This document shows positions 1 to 6,473 of a stretch of DNA of 7,868 nt, one piece after another. A program made the translations under genes and the position numbers. The notes under the pieces were generated by a model that had not been told where the DNA came from, searched no databases, and was given only the letters and a program-made list of their open reading frames with translations. Source of the stretch: an uncultured bacterium (GTDB taxonomy: Bacteria; Bacillota; Limnochordia; DTU080; JAAYLA01); assembly GCA_937983075.1 (NCBI GenBank), contig CALKAQ010000032.1:1-7868 (forward strand). Direction: 5' to 3'. The stretch's first letter is position 1. The number at the start of each line of letters is the position of its first letter.

Positions 1-2138
1 ACGGCGTAGCGCACATTTTCATCTTCTTCGTCGGTTTCATTTCGGAACCCAAAGCGGCCGTCCGCGTGTTCCGCTTGCAGACGGCTGAAGCGCACAAGAC
101 GCTCTTCCGTCCAGGAATGGTTGTCGGAATCGGTTGCAGTCAATTCAACCCGGAACACAACGTGGTCGTCCCAGCTCACCGTGTCGGGTACGTCAACGCT
201 TCCGGTATACCCGACGACGCTCGCGATGGGCTGTACGAAGCCGGCGGCATCGATCGCACTGACCGTCCATGTCAGCCGTTCGGGCGGAAGATCACCGTCT
301 TCCGGGTCGGTGGCGATGCCGTCCAACACGATGGCATCACGGCGCTGCACCGTCAGCCCCGGCTGCGGCAGACGTATGACCGGCACGGGAAAGTGATTGC
401 CTACAGCGACTTCGATTTGTTGATGTGTGGTCCAGCCTTGTGCATCGGCCACGGTGAGACGGACGGTATACACCCCCTCGTGCTCATACGTATGGGCCAC
501 TTCCGCGCCGACCGCCGTCGTGCCGTCGCCCAAATCCCAAACGTAGCTGACGATTTCCGACGCCCCCGTGTTCTCAGCTGCAAAAGAAACGGCAAGCGGT
601 GCTTTCCCTGAAGGCGGATACGGATCGGTCGCAATGTGCACGCTCGGCGGTGCAGCTCCATTGTTGTTTTCCGGAATTCGGTTCAGCGTGTACCACGCTT
701 CCGTGCTCCAAGGCCTCTCGCCTGCTTCGTTCGTGAATTCGCCGGAAAGGCGAATATAGACGACGGAGCCGGGCTTGAGACCGTCGAGTTCCAAAAAAAC
801 CGTGCGACGGTCCGACGAAACGTGGACTTCCCTCACCGGCAAAAATTCGTAGTCTCGTTTCGGACCGCCGTATGCCGGGGTCGGTTGATAATTCCACTGC
901 GCGACCGTATAGTCGGTGCCCCGTGTTCCGACACCGAGCGCCAAAGGCTCGGTAAATTCAATTTCCATTCCGTTCGTTTTCGCGCGGACCGCAAGCATTT
1001 CGAAGGTGGTCTTGCCGTTGTAGCGAATCCGCTGCAAACCGTACTGGTTCCCCATGTGCCCCCAATTCCCGCCGAAGCCGATGCCACCTAAATATAGCGC
1101 ACCGTCCGGTCCCCAGACGAGCCGGTTGATTCCCGCTTCAAGCCCTTGCGAGAAACGGAACACGGCACCTTGATAGACACCGTCGACCTTTTCCAGGAAA
1201 ACCCGTTTCAAGCCTCCGTGGTGGACGTCGCCGTGCAGCATCTGCCCGGCGTACGGGCTTTCATCGATGATGAGGGTCGGCTCGCTCGGTGAGTTGCCGA
1301 TCTCTCCCTGCGGCAGCAAAACCGCCGCCGGAGTCTCGGGCAAATCTCCGTGGAGCACCGGATCGACGTCCCGAAAACCGTAGAACGCTCCTTCTTGGAC
1401 GTGGATCAATTTGTTTGCCGGCAGCCATGCACCTTGGTTATCGGTGACGAACATTTCACCGTCGACGCCAAAGCCGATGCCATTCGGGGTTCGCAATCCT
1501 CGGGCGACGACTTCAAATGACCCGTCTGACGGATCGATGCGAATGACAGTCCCGCGATCCAATCCGGCGGCGGACGGAACTTGGCTGGCACCGCCGGGCA
1601 GAACCGGCGAAGAGAGCGTCGCGTAAAACTTGCCTTCTTCTTCATGGTAGAGTAGCCCGAAACTGAATTCATGGAAGTTGTCGCTCAGGTCCCAGCCGGT
1701 TGCGACGGTGCGATATTCGTCGATCACGTCGTCACCGTCATGGTCGATCAACAGCGTCAACTGATTGCTCTGCAGCACATAAATTTGCCCGTTGACGACG
1801 CGCAGCCCAAGCGGTTTGTACAAACCCGAGGCGATCTTTTTCACCTCGACGGCCTCACGATTGCCTTCGAGCACGTGATCGTAAATATAAACGCCCCCTC
1901 CAGGTTCATAGTGGGCGACAACCAGACGACCGTCGGGCAAGAAATCCATTCCGCCGACGCGAACCGGAAAACCTTCCGGACGAATCTCAGCCAAATCATA
2001 ACTCGGATGCACGCCGCTCACCGGCTGCTGATCGCCGGGAGCGGCCAAAGCCGGCACTGTAGCCCAAGCAGCTGCGAGCATCATGGCGGCCAGCCAGCCG
2101 ATCCAAAACAAGCGCCGCCCGACTTTCACTGCGTACAT
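1..2138 (-). CDS. Secreted glucose/sorbosone dehydrogenase-like beta-propeller protein with PKD domain (3' end outside window)
   Basis: The reading frame is open from ATG at 2138 to the left edge (712 codons visible, no stop). AGGGGAG at 2144-2150 lies 5 nt before the ATG. Residues 1-32 form a Sec signal peptide (RR, then a long hydrophobic run, PALA|AP). Residues about 45-375 resemble six-bladed glucose/sorbosone dehydrogenase propellers: repeated blades such as GGMDFLPDGRLVV and WGPDGALYLGG, and GLRTPNG at 214-220, where soluble PQQ glucose dehydrogenases carry a catalytic Arg in a similar GLR motif (here R216). Residues about 379-488 form an Ig/FN3-like linker. Residues 497-579 are a PKD domain (YVWDLGDG with W534, HTYEHEGVYTVRLTV). 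A further Ig-like domain (about 585-685) ends in VELTATDSD. This layout is known from large PKD-containing sugar dehydrogenase-like proteins, some with a C-terminal haem or carbohydrate-binding domain, which may lie beyond the edge. Substrate and cofactor are unknown. It probably acts outside the membrane. The family call is firm, the catalysis is inferred. Confidence 0.85.
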   Translation of the reverse strand, partial: MYAVKVGRRLFWIGWLAAMMLAAAWATVPALAAPGDQQPVSGVHPSYDLAEIRPEGFPVRVGGMDFLPDGRLVVAHYEPGGGVYIYDHVLEGNREAVEVKKIASGLYKPLGLRVVNGQIYVLQSNQLTLLIDHDGDDVIDEYRTVATGWDLSDNFHEFSFGLLYHEEEGKFYATLSSPVLPGGASQVPSAAGLDRGTVIRIDPSDGSFEVVARGLRTPNGIGFGVDGEMFVTDNQGAWLPANKLIHVQEGAFYGFRDVDPVLHGDLPETPAAVLLPQGEIGNSPSEPTLIIDESPYAGQMLHGDVHHGGLKRVFLEKVDGVYQGAVFRFSQGLEAGINRLVWGPDGALYLGGIGFGGNWGHMGNQYGLQRIRYNGKTTFEMLAVRAKTNGMEIEFTEPLALGVGTRGTDYTVAQWNYQPTPAYGGPKRDYEFLPVREVHVSSDRRTVFLELDGLKPGSVVYIRLSGEFTNEAGERPWSTEAWYTLNRIPENNNGAAPPSVHIATDPYPPSGKAPLAVSFAAENTGASEIVSYVWDLGDGTTAVGAEVAHTYEHEGVYTVRLTVADAQGWTTHQQIEVAVGNHFPVPVIRLPQPGLTVQRRDAIVLDGIATDPEDGDLPPERLTWTVSAIDAAGFVQPIASVVGYTGSVDVPDTVSWDDHVVFRVELTATDSDNHSWTEERLVRFSRLQAEHADGRFGFRNETDEEDENVRYA

Positions 2139-2240
2139 TGCAACTCCCCTCGAGAAAAGCGTCATTCGAAAGAGGCATCCAAACCATTTCATGCCATTTG
2201 ACTTACTCTATCCGCTTCCGCGCCTATTCGGAAAAATCCT

Positions 2241-2260
2241 GCTGTCAAATCTCCGACAGC
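2241..2260. repeat. Inverted repeat GCTGTC-N8-GACAGC, possible operator
   Basis: A perfect 6+6 bp dyad (2241-2246 and 2255-2260) with an 8-nt spacer lies inside the divergent promoter region and overlaps a minus-strand TTGACA. It is not followed by a T tract, so a terminator is unlikely. A regulator binding here could control both the dehydrogenase-like and the cupredoxin gene. A 6-bp arm can occur by chance, so the role is only a suggestion. Confidence 0.3.
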
Positions 2261-2365
2261 TTGCAGCCTATTTATAAGAAGGAGATTAGCTCGAGTCCGT
2301 CAAAGATACAGTGGAACAAACAATAATTCCCCGTTTTGGTGTTGGGGAGGCAGTCAAGTTATTTC

Positions 2366-2373
2366 AAGGGGGT
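2366..2373 (+). promoter_or_regulatory. Ribosome binding site fixing the cupredoxin start
   Basis: AAGGGGGT lies about 9-10 nt before ATG 2383. It favours this start over the in-frame GTG at 2311, which has no SD at normal distance and would place 24 unrelated residues before an otherwise ideal signal peptide. Confidence 0.7.
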
Positions 2374-2382
2374 CAAGACCTG

Positions 2383-2988
2383 ATGAAGCTCTTCAAGCTC
2401 GGGCGAATCTCAATAGTGTTGATGGCCTTGGTCGCGCTCGCCGCATTCAACGCCACCGCTACGGCTCCGTTCGACAAAAGCATTGAAGTGCCGGCCATTT
2501 TCGTTGACACCATTGAGATGGAATTCATTTTGCGCGGTCCTGTTAAGGTCGCTTACGACAAAGACGCCATCGACAAACTCGCCGGGGTAGACAATGCCGT
2601 CGCTATCGACAACATCGTTGTTGACAACGACAACTCGCGCATTGAAATTCCCGTCGGACAGCCTGTCGTCTTTTTCGTCACCAACGCCGGCTACGGCATG
2701 CCGCACGACATGACCTTTGCCATGCCGGCTGAAAACATTGCCTACGGTACCGAAGGCAGCCAGACGGATGTCGACTTTGCACGCGGCATCTTGGAATTCA
2801 TCTTGAGCGACCTGGGAGAATCCATCGATGCCGATGACGCATTCATTTATGTGCCGGTCGTCGGTGCAACCGGAGCAACCAACTGGGTAACCTTGGTTCC
2901 CACCAAGCCCGGAGAATACACGTTCATCTGCTCGATCCCCGGCCACGCCTGGGGCGGCATGATCGGCACGATTGTCGTCACCGAGTAA
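2383..2988 (+). CDS. Secreted cupredoxin (type-1 blue copper protein), rusticyanin/sulfocyanin-like ligand spacing
   Basis: The 201-residue product should bind one copper ion and carry electrons outside the membrane. Residues 1-26 look like a Sec signal peptide (KLFKLGR, then an ILVA-rich core, then ATA|TAPF). There is no lipobox Cys and no C-terminal membrane helix, so it is either released or held by an uncleaved N-terminal helix. The cupredoxin fold is seen at residues about 85-201: IEIPVGQPVVFFVTN, a first ligand His108 in GMPHDMTF, and the ligand loop CSIPGHAWGGM with Cys183, His188 and Met193, then GTIVVTE. The C-x4-H-x4-M spacing matches what I recall of rusticyanin and sulfocyanin rather than azurin (H-x3-M) or plastocyanin. 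About 74 residues separate His108 from Cys183. The mature protein is rich in Asp and Glu. It is monocistronic, with a terminator 40 nt after the stop, and is divergent from the dehydrogenase-like gene, a plausible electron donor. The partner is inferred. Confidence 0.88.
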   Translation: MKLFKLGRISIVLMALVALAAFNATATAPFDKSIEVPAIFVDTIEMEFILRGPVKVAYDKDAIDKLAGVDNAVAIDNIVVDNDNSRIEIPVGQPVVFFVTNAGYGMPHDMTFAMPAENIAYGTEGSQTDVDFARGILEFILSDLGESIDADDAFIYVPVVGATGATNWVTLVPTKPGEYTFICSIPGHAWGGMIGTIVVTE

Positions 2989-3028
2989 TCGATATCGCTT
3001 CATCAACAACTGCATAATCATCATCACG

Positions 3029-3063
3029 AGGAGCGGCCGAATTCAGTCAGCCGCTCCTTTTTG
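3029..3063 (+). terminator. Rho-independent terminator of the cupredoxin gene
   Basis: A 9-bp perfect stem, AGGAGCGGC (3029-3037) with GCCGCTCCT (3050-3058), encloses a 12-nt loop and runs directly into a T tract. It sits about 40 nt after the cupredoxin stop and makes that gene a single-gene transcript. Confidence 0.88.
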
Positions 3064-3291
3064 TTTACCATTATTAGGATATACTATTCAGTCTACAAAG
3101 TGATTTTTTGCGGAGCAGCGAAGGTTTTGCCCTCCATCTGTAGAAATCTTATATTGAGAAAATTTCATGGAGGAGGTAGTTGCCAACATTTCTGTGTGAG
3201 CCGCAACACATTTTGCCGCGTTGACGCAGGGTTTCGTCTCTGCAGCTCGAACCTTATGTCAACATATGATCTTACATAATATAAATTAATT

Positions 3292-3296
3292 GGAGG
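3292..3296 (+). promoter_or_regulatory. Ribosome binding site fixing the lipoprotein start
   Basis: GGAGG ends 8 nt before GTG 3305. The in-frame TTG at 3290 overlaps this site and cannot be the start, so the protein begins VKRRFRG (read as MKRRFRG), a normal lipoprotein n-region. Confidence 0.8.
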
Positions 3297-3304
3297 TTTT
3301 TTCG

Positions 3305-4252
3305 GTGAAACGACGTTTCAGAGGACATTTGCTTGTCACTGGCGTCCTGGTATTGGCCTTCATCATTGCCGGGTGCCAAATTTTCCCTTCCTATGCACCG
3401 TTTAACGTTCGCGTCAGTGTCACCGACCCGTCGGGTCAAGGGGTTGACGGCGCCACGGTCATCCTGCGGGGTCCGGACTCGGAGCACACGACTCAAACCA
3501 ACAACGGCGTCGCCGTGATTCAGGGCGTTGTCCCCGACAATTACCGCCTCATCGTCACCGCTCCCGACGGTTCCGGTGTCTCCTATGATCTGCCCCTGTG
3601 GGGCGGCCGGGATCACGACATCGAAGTCAAATTTGAAGATCTCGATAAACATTTGGTCGCCGCATGGAGCTTTGAAGAGGAATCCGGCAACCTCGTGCAA
3701 GATTCCTCACAGAACAACCACGTGGGGGAAATTTTCGGCAACGTAACCCGCACCGACGGCATTTCCGGACGCGGACTCCGCTTTGACGGCGGATACGTTT
3801 GGGTAAAGAACTCCAATGACTTTAATCTCGACGCGTTTACCGTTTCCGTTTGGGCAAAGATTGACGATCCGGAACAAGACCAAAAGCTCATCGGCCGCAC
3901 ACCCATCGGCAACGGCTTCATCGTCGGCTTCCGTAACGATGGCCTTCGTCCGGAAGTTTGGACGCCCAGCCACTATGACTTTGAGGCCGGAAAGATTGAA
4001 GCTGACGAGTGGACCCACCTCGTGGTGACCTTCCAGGCCGGCGTCGGTATGACCGGTTACATTAACGGCGAAAAAGTCTATCACGTGAGCATCCCCGGAA
4101 CCATGGCAAAGAACAACCACCATCTCGTCCTCGGCGCCAATTCTTGGGACTATGGACACCAGTTCAAGGGCACCATGGACGAAGTGTATGTATATGACCG
4201 CGTCTTGTCCGTCGACGAAATCAAGGCGCTCGCACAGCTTCCGCCGCACTAA
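3305..4252 (+). CDS. Lipoprotein with N-terminal Ig/CNA-B-like domain and C-terminal LamG (concanavalin A-like) domain
   Basis: The product has 315 residues. Positive residues (KRRFR) and a hydrophobic core lead to the lipobox IAGC with Cys24 as lipid-anchor site, so the mature protein should sit on the outer face of the cytoplasmic membrane. Residues about 33-110 resemble a carboxypeptidase-regulatory or CNA-B-type beta-sandwich (VSVTDPSGQGVDGATVILRG, later VPDNYRLIVTAPDG). Residues about 118-308 are a LamG/concanavalin-like jelly roll with the usual landmarks: AAWSFEEESGN, DSSQNNHVGE, GRGLRFDGG, FTVSVWAK, WTHLVVTF, GYINGEKVY and MDEVYVYDRVLSVDEI. Such domains bind glycans or proteins, and no catalytic residues are visible. 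It lies alone between its own upstream gap and a strong terminator, downstream of two other exported proteins, which may point to a shared cell-surface or polysaccharide function. The ligand is unknown. Confidence 0.85.
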   Translation: MKRRFRGHLLVTGVLVLAFIIAGCQIFPSYAPFNVRVSVTDPSGQGVDGATVILRGPDSEHTTQTNNGVAVIQGVVPDNYRLIVTAPDGSGVSYDLPLWGGRDHDIEVKFEDLDKHLVAAWSFEEESGNLVQDSSQNNHVGEIFGNVTRTDGISGRGLRFDGGYVWVKNSNDFNLDAFTVSVWAKIDDPEQDQKLIGRTPIGNGFIVGFRNDGLRPEVWTPSHYDFEAGKIEADEWTHLVVTFQAGVGMTGYINGEKVYHVSIPGTMAKNNHHLVLGANSWDYGHQFKGTMDEVYVYDRVLSVDEIKALAQLPPH

Positions 4253-4278
4253 GGCGGTTGGGATCGTCCTAAACCGTT

Positions 4279-4322
4279 GCGGTGCGACGGACCACATGCG
4301 CCGTCGCATCGCTTGATTTTTT
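4279..4322 (+). terminator. Rho-independent terminator of the lipoprotein gene
   Basis: A 12-bp stem (4279-4290 with 4301-4312, one G-T pair) has a 10-nt loop and is followed by TTGATTTTTT. It lies 26 nt after the lipoprotein stop. Read on the minus strand it lacks a T tract, so it serves mainly the plus strand. Confidence 0.88.
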
Positions 4323-4337
4323 CCACTTGGTTGTTGT

Positions 4338-5576
4338 CTAAGGTCGCGGAATCACTCCGCGACCTTGTTGCTCTTCCATCATTTCCAGCAGCGTGTCGAC
4401 CGCGATCTCCGCGAAACGATGATCGTTGATGTCCGTATCAACACGGAGAATCGGTACTTTCGGACTCAGATGCGCCGATAACGCCTCGAAGAACGCACGA
4501 TCCGCCAAAGGATTGTAAAACGGCTGTCCTTCAATCGACAGACGAGAGAAGCCGCGCTCGGGCCAAAGAAACACGGCCGGTCCCCGCGCTTGATTCAACT
4601 TCCGGGCGATCCACTCTCCCAGGCGGGCGTTTTCTTCCGGGGACGTGCGCATGAGCGTTGCGTGCGGGTGATGGCGGTAAAAGCGACGCCCTTCGAATTG
4701 CACCGGAATCGTGTTGAACGCACCGAAGTTGACCATGTCGAGCGCCCCGGGAGCGACCACCTGCGGAATGCCCCGCTCCCCGGCCGCTTCCAGCCGATCC
4801 GGCCCTGCCCCCATAATGCCGCCAACCAGTTCATCCGCCAATTCGGTGGTGGTCAAATCAAAAACCCCGTCGATGAGGCCTTCGCGCAACAACGACTCCA
4901 TCGCTCGGCCCCCCATGCCTCCGGCGAAAAATCCGATGACTTCGTACCCCGCTTCCTCGAGCAAGGTTCTCGCCCGCGATGCACACGGCATGGTCACGGA
5001 AAATATGGATAGCCCGATGATACCTTTGGGCTGGTAATCGTCCGCGAGGGTAACCTTCGCCATGGAGCAAACGGCAGCGGCCGCATTCGCCATCACCCGC
5101 CGGGAGATTTTATTCAATCCGTGCACGTCGGTCACCGCGTTGAACATCACGATGTCTTTGATTCCTACGTACGGACGAGTATCGCCCGAAGCGACCGAAG
5201 ACACCATGACCTTGGGAAAACCGAAGGGCAGGCAGCGCATAATGTCGGTCGCCACGCTGGTCGCGCTGCCCCCGCCTACGGCGATGATCCCGCCGATTCT
5301 TCCCGCCGACAGTTCACGCTGAACGATAACCTGGCCTCCTGACACCAACGCCGTCAATAAGTCCGTTCGGCTCATTCGCTCGACATATGGGTGGTCCCAA
5401 CCTGCCAGTCGCAATACTTCATCCCGCCGGATGTCCGCGTTGAGCTCGGGTGTCTCCGCTTCCAAACTCAAGTCGACGAGTACGGGACTGCAGCCTTCCG
5501 CGATGAGGCATGCTTTAAGATACGCGTACACGTCGTGCTTCGGTTCGAGAGGAGCGAGTATCAAAATTCGTGCCAT
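4338..5576 (-). CDS. Tm-1-like/UPF0261 family protein, diverged paralogue (UPF0261-B)
   Basis: The 412-residue product has the full family length (about 400). The N-terminal half is a Rossmann-like Tm-1-type nucleotide-binding domain: LILAPLEPKHD at 5-15, GGIIAVGGGSATS at about 95-107, ASGD at 130-133 and YVGIKD. The C-terminal UPF0261 half has FFAGGMGGRAME at 216-227, DLTTTELADE at 240-249, GIPQVVAPGALDMVNFG and TLMRTSPEEN. It aligns without large gaps to UPF0261-A in the same operon. However, the N-terminal GTLDTKE of A reads APLEPKH here, and the FHATG of A reads FFAGG, losing a His and a Thr at shared positions 217 and 219. The start ATG has only a weak SD (GGTG 5 nt upstream) and lies 36 nt after the TIM-barrel gene, so translation may depend on read-through from that gene. 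It is the last gene of the operon. Substrate and reaction are unknown, and it could be a non-catalytic partner of A. Confidence 0.88.
   Translation of the reverse strand: MARILILAPLEPKHDVYAYLKACLIAEGCSPVLVDLSLEAETPELNADIRRDEVLRLAGWDHPYVERMSRTDLLTALVSGGQVIVQRELSAGRIGGIIAVGGGSATSVATDIMRCLPFGFPKVMVSSVASGDTRPYVGIKDIVMFNAVTDVHGLNKISRRVMANAAAAVCSMAKVTLADDYQPKGIIGLSIFSVTMPCASRARTLLEEAGYEVIGFFAGGMGGRAMESLLREGLIDGVFDLTTTELADELVGGIMGAGPDRLEAAGERGIPQVVAPGALDMVNFGAFNTIPVQFEGRRFYRHHPHATLMRTSPEENARLGEWIARKLNQARGPAVFLWPERGFSRLSIEGQPFYNPLADRAFFEALSAHLSPKVPILRVDTDINDHRFAEIAVDTLLEMMEEQQGRGVIPRP
4340..4366 (-). other. Perfect 11-bp hairpin overlapping the stop of UPF0261-B
   Basis: AAGGTCGCGGA (4340-4350) pairs perfectly with TCCGCGACCTT (4356-4366) around a 5-nt loop. 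The stem contains the first base of the TAG stop (4340) and the last codons of UPF0261-B. On the minus strand the stem is followed by AGACAACAACC rather than T residues, so it is not a textbook terminator. It may instead protect or define the mRNA 3' end in this convergent region. Confidence 0.55.
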
Positions 5577-5612
5577 ACGTGCACCGCTTTCTTCATCTAC
5601 ATCTACAGCACA

Positions 5613-6473
5613 CTACGCATGCCGAGCATCTCGCACTTTATCGCTCTGCCACAATGTAAGATTGACGAACTCCCGCGTTTGTTCTTCGATGGCGCGTTCG
5701 GCCGGCAAGCGTTCAATGCTGCTGGCCCCGTAAAACCCACTGATGTCGGTATGCTCGAAAATATAGCGAACGTCTTCGGTATGTGCGATCGGACCGCCGT
5801 GGCACAAAACGATGACATCGGAACGGACGGAACGGGCTGCATCGGCGATTCGCTGAATGCGCACCGCTGCTTCTTCGAGGCTCATGGCCGTTTTGGCGCC
5901 AACCATGCCGCTGACCGTAACGCCCATGTGAGCGACGAGAATGTCGGCACCGACTGCCGTCATCGCCTTGGCCTCGTCCTCATTGAACACGTACGGGCTC
6001 GTCAGCAAACCCTTTTCATGGGCGAGCCGAATCATGTCCACCTCGTGGCCGAAGCCCATGCCGGTTTCCTCAAGGTTTTGCCGAAACTGTCCGTCTATCA
6101 AGCCTACCGTGGGGAAGTTTTGTACTCCCGAAAAACCCACAGCCTTCACTTCGTCAAGAAATTGATCCATGTCCCGAAACGGATCCGTCCCGTTGACCCC
6201 GGCGAGGACGGGCGTGTGTTTCACTACCGGTAGAATTTCTTTGGCCATCTCCATGACAATGGCATTGGCATCCCCGTAGGCCAGAAAACCCGCCATACTT
6301 CCTCTGCCAGCCATGCGAAAACGACCGGAATTGTAAATGACCAACAAATCGATGCCGCCGGCCTCGGCGCACTTCGCCGTAATGCCCGTCCCCGCACCAC
6401 CGCCGATAATCGGACGTCCCTGCGCGATCTTGGCCCTGAAACGCTGCAAAAGCTCTTCACGGCAAAACCTCAA
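5613..6473 (-). CDS. Phosphoenolpyruvate hydrolase-family TIM-barrel protein (Tm-1 C-terminal-like)
   Basis: The 286-residue product matches the PEP-hydrolase/TIM-barrel signal-transduction family. Visible features in order are PIIGGGAGTGITAKCAEAGG at 21-40, LLVIYNSGRFRMAGRGS (43-59), YGDANA, VKHTPVLAGVNGTDPF (84-99), GVQNFPTVGLIDG, GFGHEVDMI, ADILVAHMG (176-184), VLCHGGP (222-228) and GFYGASSIERLP (246-257), each at a beta-alpha turn of the barrel. I choose the TTG at 6473: it overlaps the TGA of UPF0261-A as TTGA, has GGGAGGG 7 nt upstream, and gives MRFCREELLQRFRAKI, the usual family N-terminus. The upstream TTG at 6503 would add ten residues encoded through the SD. The annotated name is historical. 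Aldolase-like or hydrolase chemistry on a carbonyl substrate is plausible but unproven. Overlap with UPF0261-A suggests translational coupling and joint function. Confidence 0.9.
   Translation of the reverse strand: MRFCREELLQRFRAKIAQGRPIIGGGAGTGITAKCAEAGGIDLLVIYNSGRFRMAGRGSMAGFLAYGDANAIVMEMAKEILPVVKHTPVLAGVNGTDPFRDMDQFLDEVKAVGFSGVQNFPTVGLIDGQFRQNLEETGMGFGHEVDMIRLAHEKGLLTSPYVFNEDEAKAMTAVGADILVAHMGVTVSGMVGAKTAMSLEEAAVRIQRIADAARSVRSDVIVLCHGGPIAHTEDVRYIFEHTDISGFYGASSIERLPAERAIEEQTREFVNLTLWQSDKVRDARHA

Larger units (their letters stand above)
2139..2382. promoter_or_regulatory. Divergent intergenic region between dehydrogenase-like and cupredoxin genes
   Basis: This 244-nt region must hold the promoters for both divergent genes. 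On the minus strand a perfect TTGACA (2248-2243) is a candidate -35, but the hexamer 16 nt on (TAGGCG, 2226-2221) is a poor -10. On the plus strand TATAAG (2273-2278) is a possible -10 without a good -35. A dyad GCTGTC-N8-GACAGC (2241-2260) overlaps the TTGACA. The plus-strand leader also carries SD-like AAGGAG (2279-2284) and GGGGAGG (2344-2350), neither with a start codon at normal spacing. The promoter assignments are tentative. Confidence 0.4.
2989..3304 (+). other. Intergenic region of 316 nt without a convincing gene
   Basis: After the terminator the sequence becomes clearly more AT-rich than the flanking genes. It holds hexamers resembling -10 boxes (TATACT 3080-3085, TATGAT 3265-3270) and a lone TTGACG (3221-3226), but no pair at proper spacing. 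A strong SD-like GGAGGAGGT (3169-3177) precedes only a 14-codon TTG frame that stops at 3224. The promoter of the lipoprotein gene should lie here, most likely in the AT-rich last 60 nt. No known riboswitch or small RNA was recognised. Confidence 0.5.

Noticed and set aside
66..611. A 181-codon plus-strand frame at the left edge
   Set aside because: It is antisense to the PKD and Ig-like domains of the dehydrogenase-like protein, whose frame is open through the whole region.
2311..2382. An N-terminal extension of the cupredoxin from GTG 2311
   Set aside because: There is no SD at proper distance, and the extension would bury a well-formed signal peptide that starts at ATG 2383 behind its own SD.
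2410..3027. A 205-codon minus-strand frame opposite the cupredoxin
   Set aside because: The plus strand encodes a signal peptide and all four copper ligands. The opposite frame has no family features and crosses into the terminator.
3180..3224. A 14-codon TTG frame after the SD-like GGAGGAGGT
   Set aside because: The spacing is only about 3 nt and the peptide shows no attenuator feature such as runs of one amino acid. The SD-like sequence is mentioned as an oddity only.
3061..3279. A 72-codon plus-strand TTG frame in the AT-rich gap
   Set aside because: It starts inside the T tract of a terminator, has no SD, and has a Cys-rich composition without a pattern.
3707..4309. A 200-codon minus-strand frame opposite the LamG lipoprotein
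   Set aside because: It begins within the terminator region of the lipoprotein gene, has no domain signal, and mirrors a frame with clear LamG landmarks.
5391..6233. A 280-codon open frame on the plus strand opposite the TIM-barrel and UPF0261-B genes
   Set aside because: It spans the junction of two well-supported antisense genes, has no SD and no recognisable motifs.
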